64,000 bases of DNA from Limnocylindrus sp040397235 (lineage in GTDB: Bacteria > Chloroflexota > Limnocylindria > Limnocylindrales > Limnocylindraceae). Location: positions 1-64,000 of the forward strand of contig JBBAWH010000005.1 of assembly GCA_040397235.1 (NCBI GenBank), written 5' to 3'. A program made the translations under genes and the position numbers. A model generated the notes under the pieces. The model saw only the letters and a list, made by a program, of their open reading frames with translations. It ran no database searches and was not told the origin of the DNA. Shown here one piece after another: positions 16,173 to 24,110 of the stretch (its first letter is position 1; each line of letters starts with the position of its first letter).

Positions 16173-17029
16173 TACAGACCGCCTTGCAGCACGACAGAGG
16201 CAACGAGCACGGCGGCGAAGGCGAAACGATACGCCACAAAAATGCGCGTGCTTCCGCCATCCAAGATGCGGAAGAGCAGCTTGATGGCGAACAGCCCTGA
16301 GATGAACGCACTCACCACACCGATCACCAGGAGTGGCGCACTCGCCGCAAGATCTTCGCTCGACTCAAGAAGGTGCTTCAGCTCAATTGTGCCAGCGCCG
16401 GCGATAGCGGGGATGCCGAGCAAGAAGCCGAAGCGCGCCGCCGCTTCACGACGGAAGCCGAGAAGGAGTCCACCACTAATGGTTGCGCCAGAGCGACTGA
16501 TCCCAGGGATCAGCGCCAACGCCTGCGCCAGGCCGACCATGAGGCCATCGGTCACGCCGACACTCTGTAGCGGTCGCTCGCGCGAGCCAACGCGCTCCGC
16601 AAACCAGAGCAGCAGTGCTCCTGCAGTAACCGCGCCCGCAACCACGAGTGGTGTGCGCACGGCACTCTCGAGGAGATCACCGGCTGCGACGCCCAGCAGT
16701 ACGGCGGGGGCGGTGCCAATAACGATCGCAAGGATCAGCCGTTCGTCGGCAGGCTCGCCGCGGTGGCGACCGAACGAGGTAAGGGTGCGCAGCGCAACCC
16801 GGGTCAGTCGCATCACGTCACGCCGCAGTGCCACGAGTACGGCGGCGAGGGTGCCCAAGTGAATCACCGCGCCGAAGGCGAGCGACGAGAGCAGCGGATC
16901 GCTGATGCCGAAGAGATATGGGATCGCATAGAGGTGTGCCGATGAGGAGATCGGCAAGAACTCGGTTGCGCCTTGCACCAGTCCGAGCAGCAGGGCGATG
17001 AGTGCCGCAGATACTGGATCGCTGCTCAT
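16172..17029 (-). CDS. uppP: Undecaprenyl-diphosphatase
   Basis: Integral membrane enzyme recycling undecaprenyl pyrophosphate to the lipid carrier of cell-wall synthesis. The 285-residue BacA-type protein has GATEFLPISSSAH near residue 20 and PGISRSG near residue 172, the two catalytic signatures, plus about eight hydrophobic segments. GGAGGGG precedes the ATG at a short spacing. It is the head of the minus-strand operon and follows a hairpin that ends hppA. Confidence 0.95.
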   Translation of the reverse strand: MSSDPVSAALIALLLGLVQGATEFLPISSSAHLYAIPYLFGISDPLLSSLAFGAVIHLGTLAAVLVALRRDVMRLTRVALRTLTSFGRHRGEPADERLILAIVIGTAPAVLLGVAAGDLLESAVRTPLVVAGAVTAGALLLWFAERVGSRERPLQSVGVTDGLMVGLAQALALIPGISRSGATISGGLLLGFRREAAARFGFLLGIPAIAGAGTIELKHLLESSEDLAASAPLLVIGVVSAFISGLFAIKLLFRILDGGSTRIFVAYRFAFAAVLVASVVLQGGL

Positions 17030-17082
17030 CGCCCCTCCTCTCGTGCCGCTATGCGCCTAGCTGGCGCTGTGGGGGCATAGCA

Positions 17083-17118
17083 TGAGGCGGCGCCTTCCAA
17101 ATGGGAAGCGCCGCCTCA
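17083..17118 (-). terminator. Hairpin after hppA
   Basis: A stem of about 14 bp (17083-17098 with 17104-17118, one bulged base, 5-base loop) lies between the hppA stop and the uppP start. No U run is visible. Probable transcript end for hppA. Confidence 0.55.
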
Positions 17119-17140
17119 GCGGACTGCTTGAGCGCGCGGA

Positions 17141-19342
17141 CTAGCCGCGAATAAAGAGCGGAGCGAGCACCAGGGTGACCGTTGCCAGCAGCTTCACGAG
17201 AACGTGCAGCGATGGACCAGCGGTGTCCTTGAATGGGTCGCCGACGGTGTCGCCAACAACGGCGGCCGCGTGGGCGTCGCTCCCCTTGCCGAGGACCTTC
17301 CCCTTCTCGTCCTTGAGTCCGCCCGACTCGATGAATTTCTTGGCGTTATCCCATGCGCCGCCGGAGTTGTTCAACACCGTGGCCAGCAGCACGCCGCTGA
17401 TCGTTCCGACGATCAAGAAGCCTGCAACCGCCTCAGCGCCGAGCAGCAGCCCAACGAGAACCGGGGTCGCCACCGCAACCACACCTGGGGCGATCATCTC
17501 GCGCAGGGCGGCAATGGTGGTGATGTCAACGACGCGCGCGTAATCCGGACGAGCCTTGTAGGTCATGATTCCTGGAATCTCGCGGAACTGGCGACGAACT
17601 TCCACGATGATCGCCTGCGCCGTGCGCCCAACGGCGCGAATGGCGAGCGAGCTGAAGAAGTACGCGAGCATCGCGCCGATGAAGGCGCCGATGAAGACGT
17701 TCACGTTCGCCAGGTTGACCGACTCGATGAGCGGCTTGCCGGCACGCTCCAAGATCAAGTTCACCTTGTCGAGATAGGCCGAGAAGAGCAAGAACGCGGC
17801 GAGCGATGCCGAGGCGATCGCGTACCCCTTGGTGAGGGCCTTCGTCGTGTTGCCGACGGCATCGAGCTTGTCGGTCACGGTGCGCACCTTCTGCGGGGCG
17901 CGGCTGAACTCCGCGATACCACCGGCGTTGTCGGTGATCGGCCCGAACGTGTCCATCGCCAAGATGTAGGCGGTGGTCATGAGCATGCCGACCGTTGCAA
18001 CGGCGGTGCCGAAGATGCCGAACTTCTCGAGCGCGACGCCCGAAAGGCCTGCGGCAAGTCCAGCCTGGGTGCCGAGCCAGTTCGAGGCGAAGATCGCCGC
18101 CGAGACGGAGACTGCAGTCACCAGCGTGGTCTCAAAACCAACGGCGGTGCCAGCGATGATGTTCGTGCCTGCGCCCGTGCGGCTCGCCTCTGCGATCTCG
18201 CGAACCGGTCGATACGAGCCAGCCGTATAGAACTGGGTGATGTAGACGAACGCGACGCTGGTGGCGAGGCCCACCAGGCCAGCACCGAAGAACCAGAGCC
18301 ATGCGTTGGAGTCACCAGCGTTCAACATCACTGCGCAGGCGAGTGCCAGACCCGCTGCGGAGAAGATGGTCGTTGCCCAGTAGCCGCGGTTCAGGATGTT
18401 CATTGGATTCTCTTGGTCGTTGCCGCGCACGAAGGCCATGGCCAGGATCGTGCTGAGCAGTCCGAAGGCGTGCACCACGAGTGGGAAGAAGATCCACGAC
18501 TCCGGGTGCGCCCAGCCCATGGCTTGCGCGATGTTGTAGGCGCTAACGCCCAAGATCATTGCGCCGATATTCTCGGCGGCGGTCGACTCAAAGAGGTCGG
18601 CGCCGCGGCCGGCGCAGTCGCCAACGTTGTCGCCCACGAGGTCGGCGATCACGCCTGCATTGCGGGGGTCATCCTCTGGGATCCCCTTCTCGACTTTGCC
18701 AACGAGGTCGGAGCCAACGTCTGCGGCCTTGGTGTAAATGCCGCCGCCGAGCTGGGCGAAGAGCGCAACGAACGATGCGCCGAAGCCGTAGCCGACGATC
18801 AGGAAGGGCGCCTCTGCTGGGCGCTCGAGTCCACCGAAGAAGACGAAGACGGCGTAGACGCCGAGCAGTGAGAGCGCCGCAACGAGGAAGCCTGAGACGG
18901 CTCCACCACGCATAGCGACCTGCACCGCCTTGACGACGCCCTGACGGGCGGCGGCGGTGGTGCGCAGGTTTGCCTTCACGCTGACGTACATGCCGACGAC
19001 GCCCGACACCATCGAGCAGGCGGCGCCAAAGATGAAGGCGATTCCGGTACGAATGCCGAGGTCCGCCCCATAGATTGGGGTGGCGGCAACAGCGGCCGTC
19101 TCAAAGTTGGCGATGAGCACGCCGATCAGCACCGCCATTGCCACGGAGAGGACACCGATGGTGAAGTACTGGCGTCGCATGAACGCGACGGCCCCCTCGA
19201 AGATCATGCCCGCAACGTCTTGCATGGCGGGCGTCCCCTTGTCGCGGCGCAGCACATCGCTGGCCATCCACAAGGCGAAGAGAATTGCGATAACCGCTGC
19301 TGGGAGCACGAGCCCCTGCAGCATGAGTGACGTGATTTCCAT
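17141..19342 (-). CDS. hppA: Membrane-bound H+-translocating pyrophosphatase
   Basis: Couples PPi hydrolysis to proton export. The 733-residue protein has about 15-16 hydrophobic segments. It carries the substrate motif DVGSDLVGKVEKGIPEDDPRN and GDNVGDCAGRGADLFES, and a mirrored acidic motif near the C-terminus. GNTTKA carries Lys where K-dependent enzymes have Ala, so it is the K-independent type. The ATG at 19342 has GGAGG upstream; a longer reading to 19585 has no family support. A long structured leader precedes it. Confidence 0.96.
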   Translation of the reverse strand: MEITSLMLQGLVLPAAVIAILFALWMASDVLRRDKGTPAMQDVAGMIFEGAVAFMRRQYFTIGVLSVAMAVLIGVLIANFETAAVAATPIYGADLGIRTGIAFIFGAACSMVSGVVGMYVSVKANLRTTAAARQGVVKAVQVAMRGGAVSGFLVAALSLLGVYAVFVFFGGLERPAEAPFLIVGYGFGASFVALFAQLGGGIYTKAADVGSDLVGKVEKGIPEDDPRNAGVIADLVGDNVGDCAGRGADLFESTAAENIGAMILGVSAYNIAQAMGWAHPESWIFFPLVVHAFGLLSTILAMAFVRGNDQENPMNILNRGYWATTIFSAAGLALACAVMLNAGDSNAWLWFFGAGLVGLATSVAFVYITQFYTAGSYRPVREIAEASRTGAGTNIIAGTAVGFETTLVTAVSVSAAIFASNWLGTQAGLAAGLSGVALEKFGIFGTAVATVGMLMTTAYILAMDTFGPITDNAGGIAEFSRAPQKVRTVTDKLDAVGNTTKALTKGYAIASASLAAFLLFSAYLDKVNLILERAGKPLIESVNLANVNVFIGAFIGAMLAYFFSSLAIRAVGRTAQAIIVEVRRQFREIPGIMTYKARPDYARVVDITTIAALREMIAPGVVAVATPVLVGLLLGAEAVAGFLIVGTISGVLLATVLNNSGGAWDNAKKFIESGGLKDEKGKVLGKGSDAHAAAVVGDTVGDPFKDTAGPSLHVLVKLLATVTLVLAPLFIRG

Positions 19343-19381
19343 ATTCGTATTTCCTCCGATGCGTCCAGTCCGTCGCGTGGC

Positions 19382-19463
19382 CGCGGTGCTTGGCACCGCG
19401 CTTCGGGTCGGGCGTCTGTCGGGCTGCAGGTCGCAAGTGCGACCCGCCAGGACGGGCTCCTGG
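19382..19463 (-). promoter_or_regulatory. Structured 5' leader of hppA with three hairpins
   Basis: Three perfect hairpins lie between the promoter and the hppA start: 19382-19389 with 19393-19400 (8 bp), 19429-19435 with 19438-19444 (7 bp as written, 2-base loop; realistically 6 bp) and 19447-19452 with 19458-19463 (6 bp). No known riboswitch class is recognised. Confidence 0.5.
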
Positions 19464-19470
19464 TGAGGTG

Positions 19471-19500
19471 ATGGTACGGGGAGGCCCCGCCGTGGGTCAA
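19471..19500 (-). promoter_or_regulatory. hppA promoter, -35 TTGACC, -10 TACCAT
   Basis: On the minus strand TTGACC (19495-19500) and TACCAT (19471-19476) are 18 bases apart. Transcription would start near 19464 and give a leader of about 120 bases before the hppA ATG. Confidence 0.55.
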
Positions 19501-19519
19501 CCGCACACCCTCCCCCGCC

Positions 19520-19525
19520 TATACT
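19520..19525 (+). promoter_or_regulatory. -10 hexamer TATACT for leaderless lepB
   Basis: TATACT is followed by 7 bases and the ATG at 19533, with no ribosome binding site. Confidence 0.6.
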
Positions 19526-19532
19526 CAGCGGG

Positions 19533-20099
19533 ATGCGCCTCCGAAGACTTGCCATAGAGATCGTGCAGACGGTGGCGCTGACCATCCTCGCCTTCTATCT
19601 CCTACAGACCTTCGTGGCGCAGCCCTTCAGGGTCGAGCAGGGCTCCATGCGCCAAACCCTTGAGCCAGGCCAGTACGTGCTTGCCGACAAGCTCACCGCG
19701 GCGCTCACCGGATACCACCGGGGCGACATCGTGATCTTCCGACCCCCCAGCACCTGGCCTGGTGACGCAGCCGGGACCCCGTATATCAAGCGCGTGATCG
19801 GCCTTCCCGGCGAGACGATCGACATGGTTGATGGGGTGATCAGCGTGGATGGGGTGCCGATTGACGAGACCTACACCTATCGCGATGGTGGCGGCGGCGG
19901 GGCCGGAGAGTCCGGTCGTTGGGTTCTGGGAGCAACTGAGCTCCTCGTCTTCGGAGACCACCGCTCGAACTCCTCCGATTCGCGTGCCTACGGCCCAATT
20001 CCCACAGCAAGCGTGATCGGGCGCGCCATCTTGCGCTACTTCCCGATTGACCTGCTCACCATCATCACTCCGCCAACCTACCGACAGGCTGCACCCTAG
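19533..20099 (+). CDS. lepB: Signal peptidase I
   Basis: Removes signal peptides of exported proteins. The 188-residue protein has an N-terminal membrane anchor (about 8-28) and the catalytic Ser in QGSMRQTL. The general-base Lys is in YIKRVIGLPGE, and the conserved GDHRSNSSDSR box is near the C-terminus. It is in the normal bacterial size range. It has a TATACT hexamer 7 bases before the ATG, so it is probably leaderless. The next gene starts on the base right after its stop. Confidence 0.94.
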   Translation: MRLRRLAIEIVQTVALTILAFYLLQTFVAQPFRVEQGSMRQTLEPGQYVLADKLTAALTGYHRGDIVIFRPPSTWPGDAAGTPYIKRVIGLPGETIDMVDGVISVDGVPIDETYTYRDGGGGGAGESGRWVLGATELLVFGDHRSNSSDSRAYGPIPTASVIGRAILRYFPIDLLTIITPPTYRQAAP

Positions 20100-20708
20100 A
20101 TGCCCGACCTTGAACTGCCACTCGTCCTCATCGCCATCCTCTCTGGCACGCTGGCCGTCACCAGCGCCAGTCGGGGTGCATGGGTCGCCATCGCTGTCCT
20201 GGCGCTGAGCTCGAGCGCGCTGGAGTTCTCTGTCGCAGATCCGAACCGTATCGGCCTGATTCTGCGCCTCTCCGCCATCGGCATCGGCCTCGTTGCCGCA
20301 GTCCCTGAGAACCTCTTTGAGCGAGAGGCGTTGCGTCGCGATCTCTCCCTGCGCACCCTGGTGCGCACACTGCGCGAGCACCCTGTTGTCGTCGCCAGCG
20401 GTTTGGCTGGCCTCCTGCTAGGCCTCGTGCCACTCGCTCTCCCCATTGAATCGAGTAGCGATGCGCTTCGAGCCGCCGGCATCGCCCTCCTTGTTGTCGG
20501 CCTGCCGCCGCTCCTTGCGAGTCGCTTCATTGAGGCAACGACGCGCGCCGCCGTCGTAACCCTTGCGGGCACAATGCTCCTGCGCACCTCAATCTTTGGG
20601 GCGCTTGACCCGCTCAGCGCGCTGGCGATTAGCGCAGGGTTCACCTGCATCCTGGTCGTTGGCGGCAGTGTTGCAACGCGCATCTCGAATGCGGAGGAGG
20701 AGCGATGA
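20100..20708 (+). CDS. Multi-spanning membrane protein (possible HyfE/NuoK-like partner)
   Basis: This 202-residue protein is made of about six or seven hydrophobic segments, with a charged stretch (FEREALRRDLSLRTLVRTLRE) near residue 75. I do not recognise the family with confidence. Its size, topology and immediate neighbour (a NuoN/HyfF-like protein sharing an ATGA overlap) resemble HyfE-type components of hydrogenase-4/complex-I-like complexes. No other complex subunits are present. The start ATG directly follows the lepB stop. Confidence 0.5.
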   Translation: MPDLELPLVLIAILSGTLAVTSASRGAWVAIAVLALSSSALEFSVADPNRIGLILRLSAIGIGLVAAVPENLFEREALRRDLSLRTLVRTLREHPVVVASGLAGLLLGLVPLALPIESSSDALRAAGIALLVVGLPPLLASRFIEATTRAAVVTLAGTMLLRTSIFGALDPLSALAISAGFTCILVVGGSVATRISNAEEER

Positions 20709-22270
20709 CCGAAGAGGGCGTCCTGACGGCAATCCGCGCGCTCTTCCCCGTTCTCACGGCGCTAACCTCCCTTGCCCTGGTTCCACTCATTCAACTCTGG
20801 CGCGGATCGCAACGCGACGACGCCGCGACCTACGAAACGCTCGGGGTACAGCTCCTGCTGCTGGCGACCTCTGTTGGCGCGGCGCTCGCTGGCGCCGGCT
20901 ATCTCTCAACGTTCAAGATTGGCCAGATCACCATCGACCCTTCCGAGCCGGGTCGCCTGCTGGTGCTACTGGGTGGCATCGTCTTCGCCGTCATCGTCGG
21001 CGCTGGCGAGGGTCGTCGAGCAGGCACCATGGGGCAGATTGCCCTCTTCGGTATCGCCGCGATTGACCTGGCACTAGCGATTCCATCTGGCATCGCGCCG
21101 ATTGCGCTCCTCCTCTTCGCCAGCTTGGGTATCTCTGGCGCAGCGGCGAGCGGCAAGGATGATGTGGGTCGTGCACGTGCCGTCTTCCGCGACCTTCGAA
21201 CCGTCTCGCTGCTGCTCCCTGCAGTTGTGATTGCGGAGATTCTGCGCACCGCAATCTCATACGCCGCAGTCGACGCCTCTTATGCGACGCCCGCATCGCT
21301 CGCCGCAGGAACGGCGCTCGGCGTCTCCATCGTGCTCATCGTGGCTGCAGGGGTCTTCCCCTTCCATGGTCGACTGATCAAAATCTTTGAGGCGCTCCCG
21401 ATCGTGGGCTCGCTCCTTGTTGGTGTGTGGATCCCCTCGGCACTCGCCCTGATTGTGATGAGTGAACTCTCAGCGCTCTCAAGCAGCATCATCGATCCCC
21501 TTGGCGGTGCGATCGTGCCCGGTATCCTGCTCGCTGGAGCGGCAACGCTCATCTTCGGTGCAATCTCTGCCCTGCTGCACGACGATATCGGTGAGATCGT
21601 TGGGTTCATCGCCGTGGGTAACGCCGGATGGTTGGCACTCGCCGCGGCAGCAGCCCTACAGTCACCGACCGACACCTCGTCACGCCTGATCGTGCTCCCT
21701 GGAATGTTGACCATCTCGCTCTTTGGCCTCTGGCTCGTGAGCGTTCGCCGACGATATGGAACCACCTCCATTAGTGAGCTTGGTGGGTGGGCGCGTCGCA
21801 CTGGCGCAAATGGGATTGCGCTCGTCGCGGCGATCGTTGCGCTGGCTGCGCTACCGCCTGGTGCCGTGCTGGCCGCCCGACTGAATCTTCTGCTGCTCGG
21901 TGGCAATCCACTCATCGCACTCTTTGCGGTGATCGGTCAAGTCATGTTGATCGTTGCAGCGGCTCGACTTCTCCTTATCGGTTTCACGCCGCAGAGTCAG
22001 ACCGTGCATGAAGCGGAGACCCGACCGTTCGCCAACCTCATCACCTTCTCGCTCGTCGCTGGATCACTCTTCGTTGCGGCAGCGGCATCTGGCTGGCTCG
22101 CCCTTGAGTCGGGTGGGACTGGTCCACTCCCTCCAGCGCCAAGCGTGTCGCCAGGAACTAGCTTTGACCCGGCTCCGAGCGTTGAGCCAACGCCGAGCGT
22201 GACCGCATCACCAGAGGTGTCGCCAGATGTGAGCCCGTCAGGTAGTGGGGAGATCTCGCCAGCGCCGTAG
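20705..22270 (+). CDS. Divergent proton-antiporter-like membrane protein (NuoN/HyfF-like) with Ser/Pro tail
   Basis: This 521-residue protein has about 12-14 hydrophobic segments. FPFHGRLIKIFEALPIVGSLL (starting at 218, counted without the tail) resembles the FPFHxWLPxAxxxAPTPVSALL region of NuoN/NuoM/MrpD. HDDIGEIVGFIAVGNAGWL near 292 resembles the next signature, but acidic/neutral residues replace the usual Lys-Arg pair. A later PPGAVLAARL matches the GxPPxxGFxxK region loosely. The last ~45 residues are Pro/Ser/Glu-rich and likely disordered. It is probably an ion- or proton-handling membrane subunit, with function unproven. Confidence 0.6.
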   Translation: MTEEGVLTAIRALFPVLTALTSLALVPLIQLWRGSQRDDAATYETLGVQLLLLATSVGAALAGAGYLSTFKIGQITIDPSEPGRLLVLLGGIVFAVIVGAGEGRRAGTMGQIALFGIAAIDLALAIPSGIAPIALLLFASLGISGAAASGKDDVGRARAVFRDLRTVSLLLPAVVIAEILRTAISYAAVDASYATPASLAAGTALGVSIVLIVAAGVFPFHGRLIKIFEALPIVGSLLVGVWIPSALALIVMSELSALSSSIIDPLGGAIVPGILLAGAATLIFGAISALLHDDIGEIVGFIAVGNAGWLALAAAAALQSPTDTSSRLIVLPGMLTISLFGLWLVSVRRRYGTTSISELGGWARRTGANGIALVAAIVALAALPPGAVLAARLNLLLLGGNPLIALFAVIGQVMLIVAAARLLLIGFTPQSQTVHEAETRPFANLITFSLVAGSLFVAAAASGWLALESGGTGPLPPAPSVSPGTSFDPAPSVEPTPSVTASPEVSPDVSPSGSGEISPAP

Positions 22271-22292
22271 CGACCAATGGCCGCGGGGTGAA

Positions 22293-22760
22293 CTACTCCT
22301 CGTCGGAGAGGATCCAGGCGTCGGTGGCGCGGGTGTACTCGACGAGGCCGCCCTCTGGGAACCAGAGTGCGATCTCTGCCGCGGCCGTCTCTGGGGCATC
22401 GGAGGCATGAATCAAATTCTTTGCAGTCTCCAGCGCGAAGTCGCCGCGAATCGTGCCAGGGGCTGACTCGTGCGGCTTCGTTGCGCCGACCATAGAGCGG
22501 ACGACGGCGATGGCGTTCGGCCCCTCAAGGACTATCGCCACAACGGGGCCCGACGAGATGAATTCCACGAGACCCTTGAAGAAGGGGCGCTGTGCGTGCA
22601 CGGCGTAGTGGGTCTCAGCGAGCTTCGCGCTCACCGGCGTGATCTTCAGGGCGACGATCTTTAGGCCGCGCTCTTCGAATCGCGTGATCACTCGACCGGC
22701 AAGCTGGCGCTGTACGCCGTCTGGCTTTACGAGGACAAGGGTGCGCTGGCTGGTGCTCAT
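22293..22760 (-). CDS. ndk: Nucleoside diphosphate kinase
   Basis: Transfers phosphate from ATP to NDPs through a phospho-histidine. The 155-residue protein starts RTLVLVKPDGVQR, has IVLEGPNAIAVVRSMVG, and carries the active-site His in NLIHASDAPETA. Length and motifs are complete. A TAACCT hexamer ends 6 bases before the ATG and overlaps the stop of the upstream gene, so it may also be transcribed leaderless. It converges with the membrane-protein operon. Confidence 0.96.
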   Translation of the reverse strand: MSTSQRTLVLVKPDGVQRQLAGRVITRFEERGLKIVALKITPVSAKLAETHYAVHAQRPFFKGLVEFISSGPVVAIVLEGPNAIAVVRSMVGATKPHESAPGTIRGDFALETAKNLIHASDAPETAAAEIALWFPEGGLVEYTRATDAWILSDEE

Positions 22761-22769
22761 TGCTGCAGG

Positions 22770-23240
22770 TTAGCCGATCTCATTCGAGTGCGGTTTGTCG
22801 TCGATCGCCGTTGGCCACGCGCCAGTTGGGAGTTCAATCTGCACGTACTGCTCGCCGCGATACTCCAACCAGCTCTTCACGGGTGCAGAGTCTGGAATCT
22901 GGGTGCCGGCCTGGTACGCAATCTCCACCGCATCGGCGCCCGAGCGCAGCACGTAGCGAAGGTTCCCCGGCTCGCTCAGATCAAACTCGATGCTCTCGAA
23001 GGCATCAACGTTGATGGTGATCGTGAGCGGGGTGAAAATTGACGAGACCTCGGGGTCGTCGCCCAACACCTCCTCGACCCAGCCGTGACCGCGGACGATC
23101 TGCTCGCCATCGCGGAGGTGACGGTAGGAGACCGTCTGGTGCAGGAGGGGGCGGAGGATATTCGCCTTATCGGCGCGCTGCACCACGAGGCCTCGATTAA
23201 CGAAGAGGCCGGGGGCGCGGTCGTGCTGTTCGTGATCCAT
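22770..23240 (-). CDS. Hypothetical protein, predicted cytoplasmic
   Basis: This 156-residue protein has no membrane segment or signal peptide and no family I recognise. The central part (FTPLTITINVDAFESIEFDLSE) looks beta-rich and the start is charged. It precedes ndk by 9 bases in the same direction and diverges from coaX. A TAGGCT hexamer lies 9 bases before the ATG. Coding status is supported by good codon structure and by tight spacing to ndk. Confidence 0.6.
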   Translation of the reverse strand: MDHEQHDRAPGLFVNRGLVVQRADKANILRPLLHQTVSYRHLRDGEQIVRGHGWVEEVLGDDPEVSSIFTPLTITINVDAFESIEFDLSEPGNLRYVLRSGADAVEIAYQAGTQIPDSAPVKSWLEYRGEQYVQIELPTGAWPTAIDDKPHSNEIG

Positions 23241-23294
23241 GAGGGTGAGAGCCTACCGCAGAGCGGCTCCGCGCCGCACCCGCGCCGCCCGCCC

Positions 23295-23300
23295 TATCAT
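23295..23300 (+). promoter_or_regulatory. -10 hexamer TATCAT for leaderless coaX
   Basis: TATCAT is followed by 6 bases and a GTG start at 23307; no ribosome site is present. Confidence 0.55.
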
Positions 23301-23306
23301 TGAGCG

Positions 23307-24110
23307 GTGCGCTACGCCGTTGATCTCGGGAATAGTGCGGCGAAGGCCGCCCTGCTTGGCGGTGCCGTGGTGCGCCTCCCCGCCCCGACCGATCCCCGCG
23401 ACGCCGTCGCCTGGGGTGGCGTTGCCGCCGAGCTGATCGCGGCGATACGCGCCGATGCGCAGCGCGCAGGTGGGGCGGCAACCCTCCGTGTTGCGAGCGT
23501 AGTGCCAGCCGGCACCGAGGCGCTCCGTGCTGCAGCGAAGGGCGCGGCCATCCCCATCGAATTTGTGAGCGCCGCCGATGTTCCGCTCGAACTGGCACTC
23601 ACCCCACCAGCCCAGATCGGCATCGACCGTCTCCTTGCCGCATGGCTCGCCTATACGGAGTACGGCGCACCCGCAGGGCGCGGCGCGATCGCCGTGACCC
23701 TCGGCACGGCGCTCACCCTCACCTGCGTCGATCGAGGTGGCCGCCTCATCGGCGGAGCGATCGCTCCGTCTCCGGTGCTCGCCTCCCGCGCCTTGGCCAG
23801 CGGCGCCGCCGCACTTCCACTCGTTGCTATCTATGACGAGAGCCCCGATCTCGCTGGGCCGATTGGGGCCGACACCGCCGAAGCGCTCAGCGCCGGAATT
23901 CTTCGTGGTGCACGCGGTGCCCTCACCGCGCTAATTGGGGAGTCGATTGAAGAGATGTCACGCCGAGATCCAGGTGCGCCAGCTCCCGCCGTGGTGCTGA
24001 GTGGTGGTGCCGCACTGGCCGGATGGTGCGCCACTGTTGCTGCCGATCATCGCGACGCCGAGCTTGTGTTGCGTGCGATCAAGGCACTCCCCGCAGCGGT
24101 GCGCGCATGA
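23307..24110 (+). CDS. coaX: Type III pantothenate kinase
   Basis: Phosphorylates pantothenate, the first step of CoA synthesis. The 267-residue ASKHA-fold protein has the phosphate motif DLGNS near residue 6, the conserved IGIDR near residue 110 and the GTALTL adenosine-side motif near residue 134. Type III enzymes are not feedback-inhibited by CoA and need a monovalent cation. The start is GTG. It is first in a unit with coaBC, panB and panC. Confidence 0.88.
   Translation: MRYAVDLGNSAAKAALLGGAVVRLPAPTDPRDAVAWGGVAAELIAAIRADAQRAGGAATLRVASVVPAGTEALRAAAKGAAIPIEFVSAADVPLELALTPPAQIGIDRLLAAWLAYTEYGAPAGRGAIAVTLGTALTLTCVDRGGRLIGGAIAPSPVLASRALASGAAALPLVAIYDESPDLAGPIGADTAEALSAGILRGARGALTALIGESIEEMSRRDPGAPAPAVVLSGGAALAGWCATVAADHRDAELVLRAIKALPAAVRA

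Noticed and set aside
17204..18871. 555-codon plus-strand frame opposite hppA
   Set aside because: It is a GC-driven antisense mirror of a highly conserved membrane protein, with no recognisable domains.
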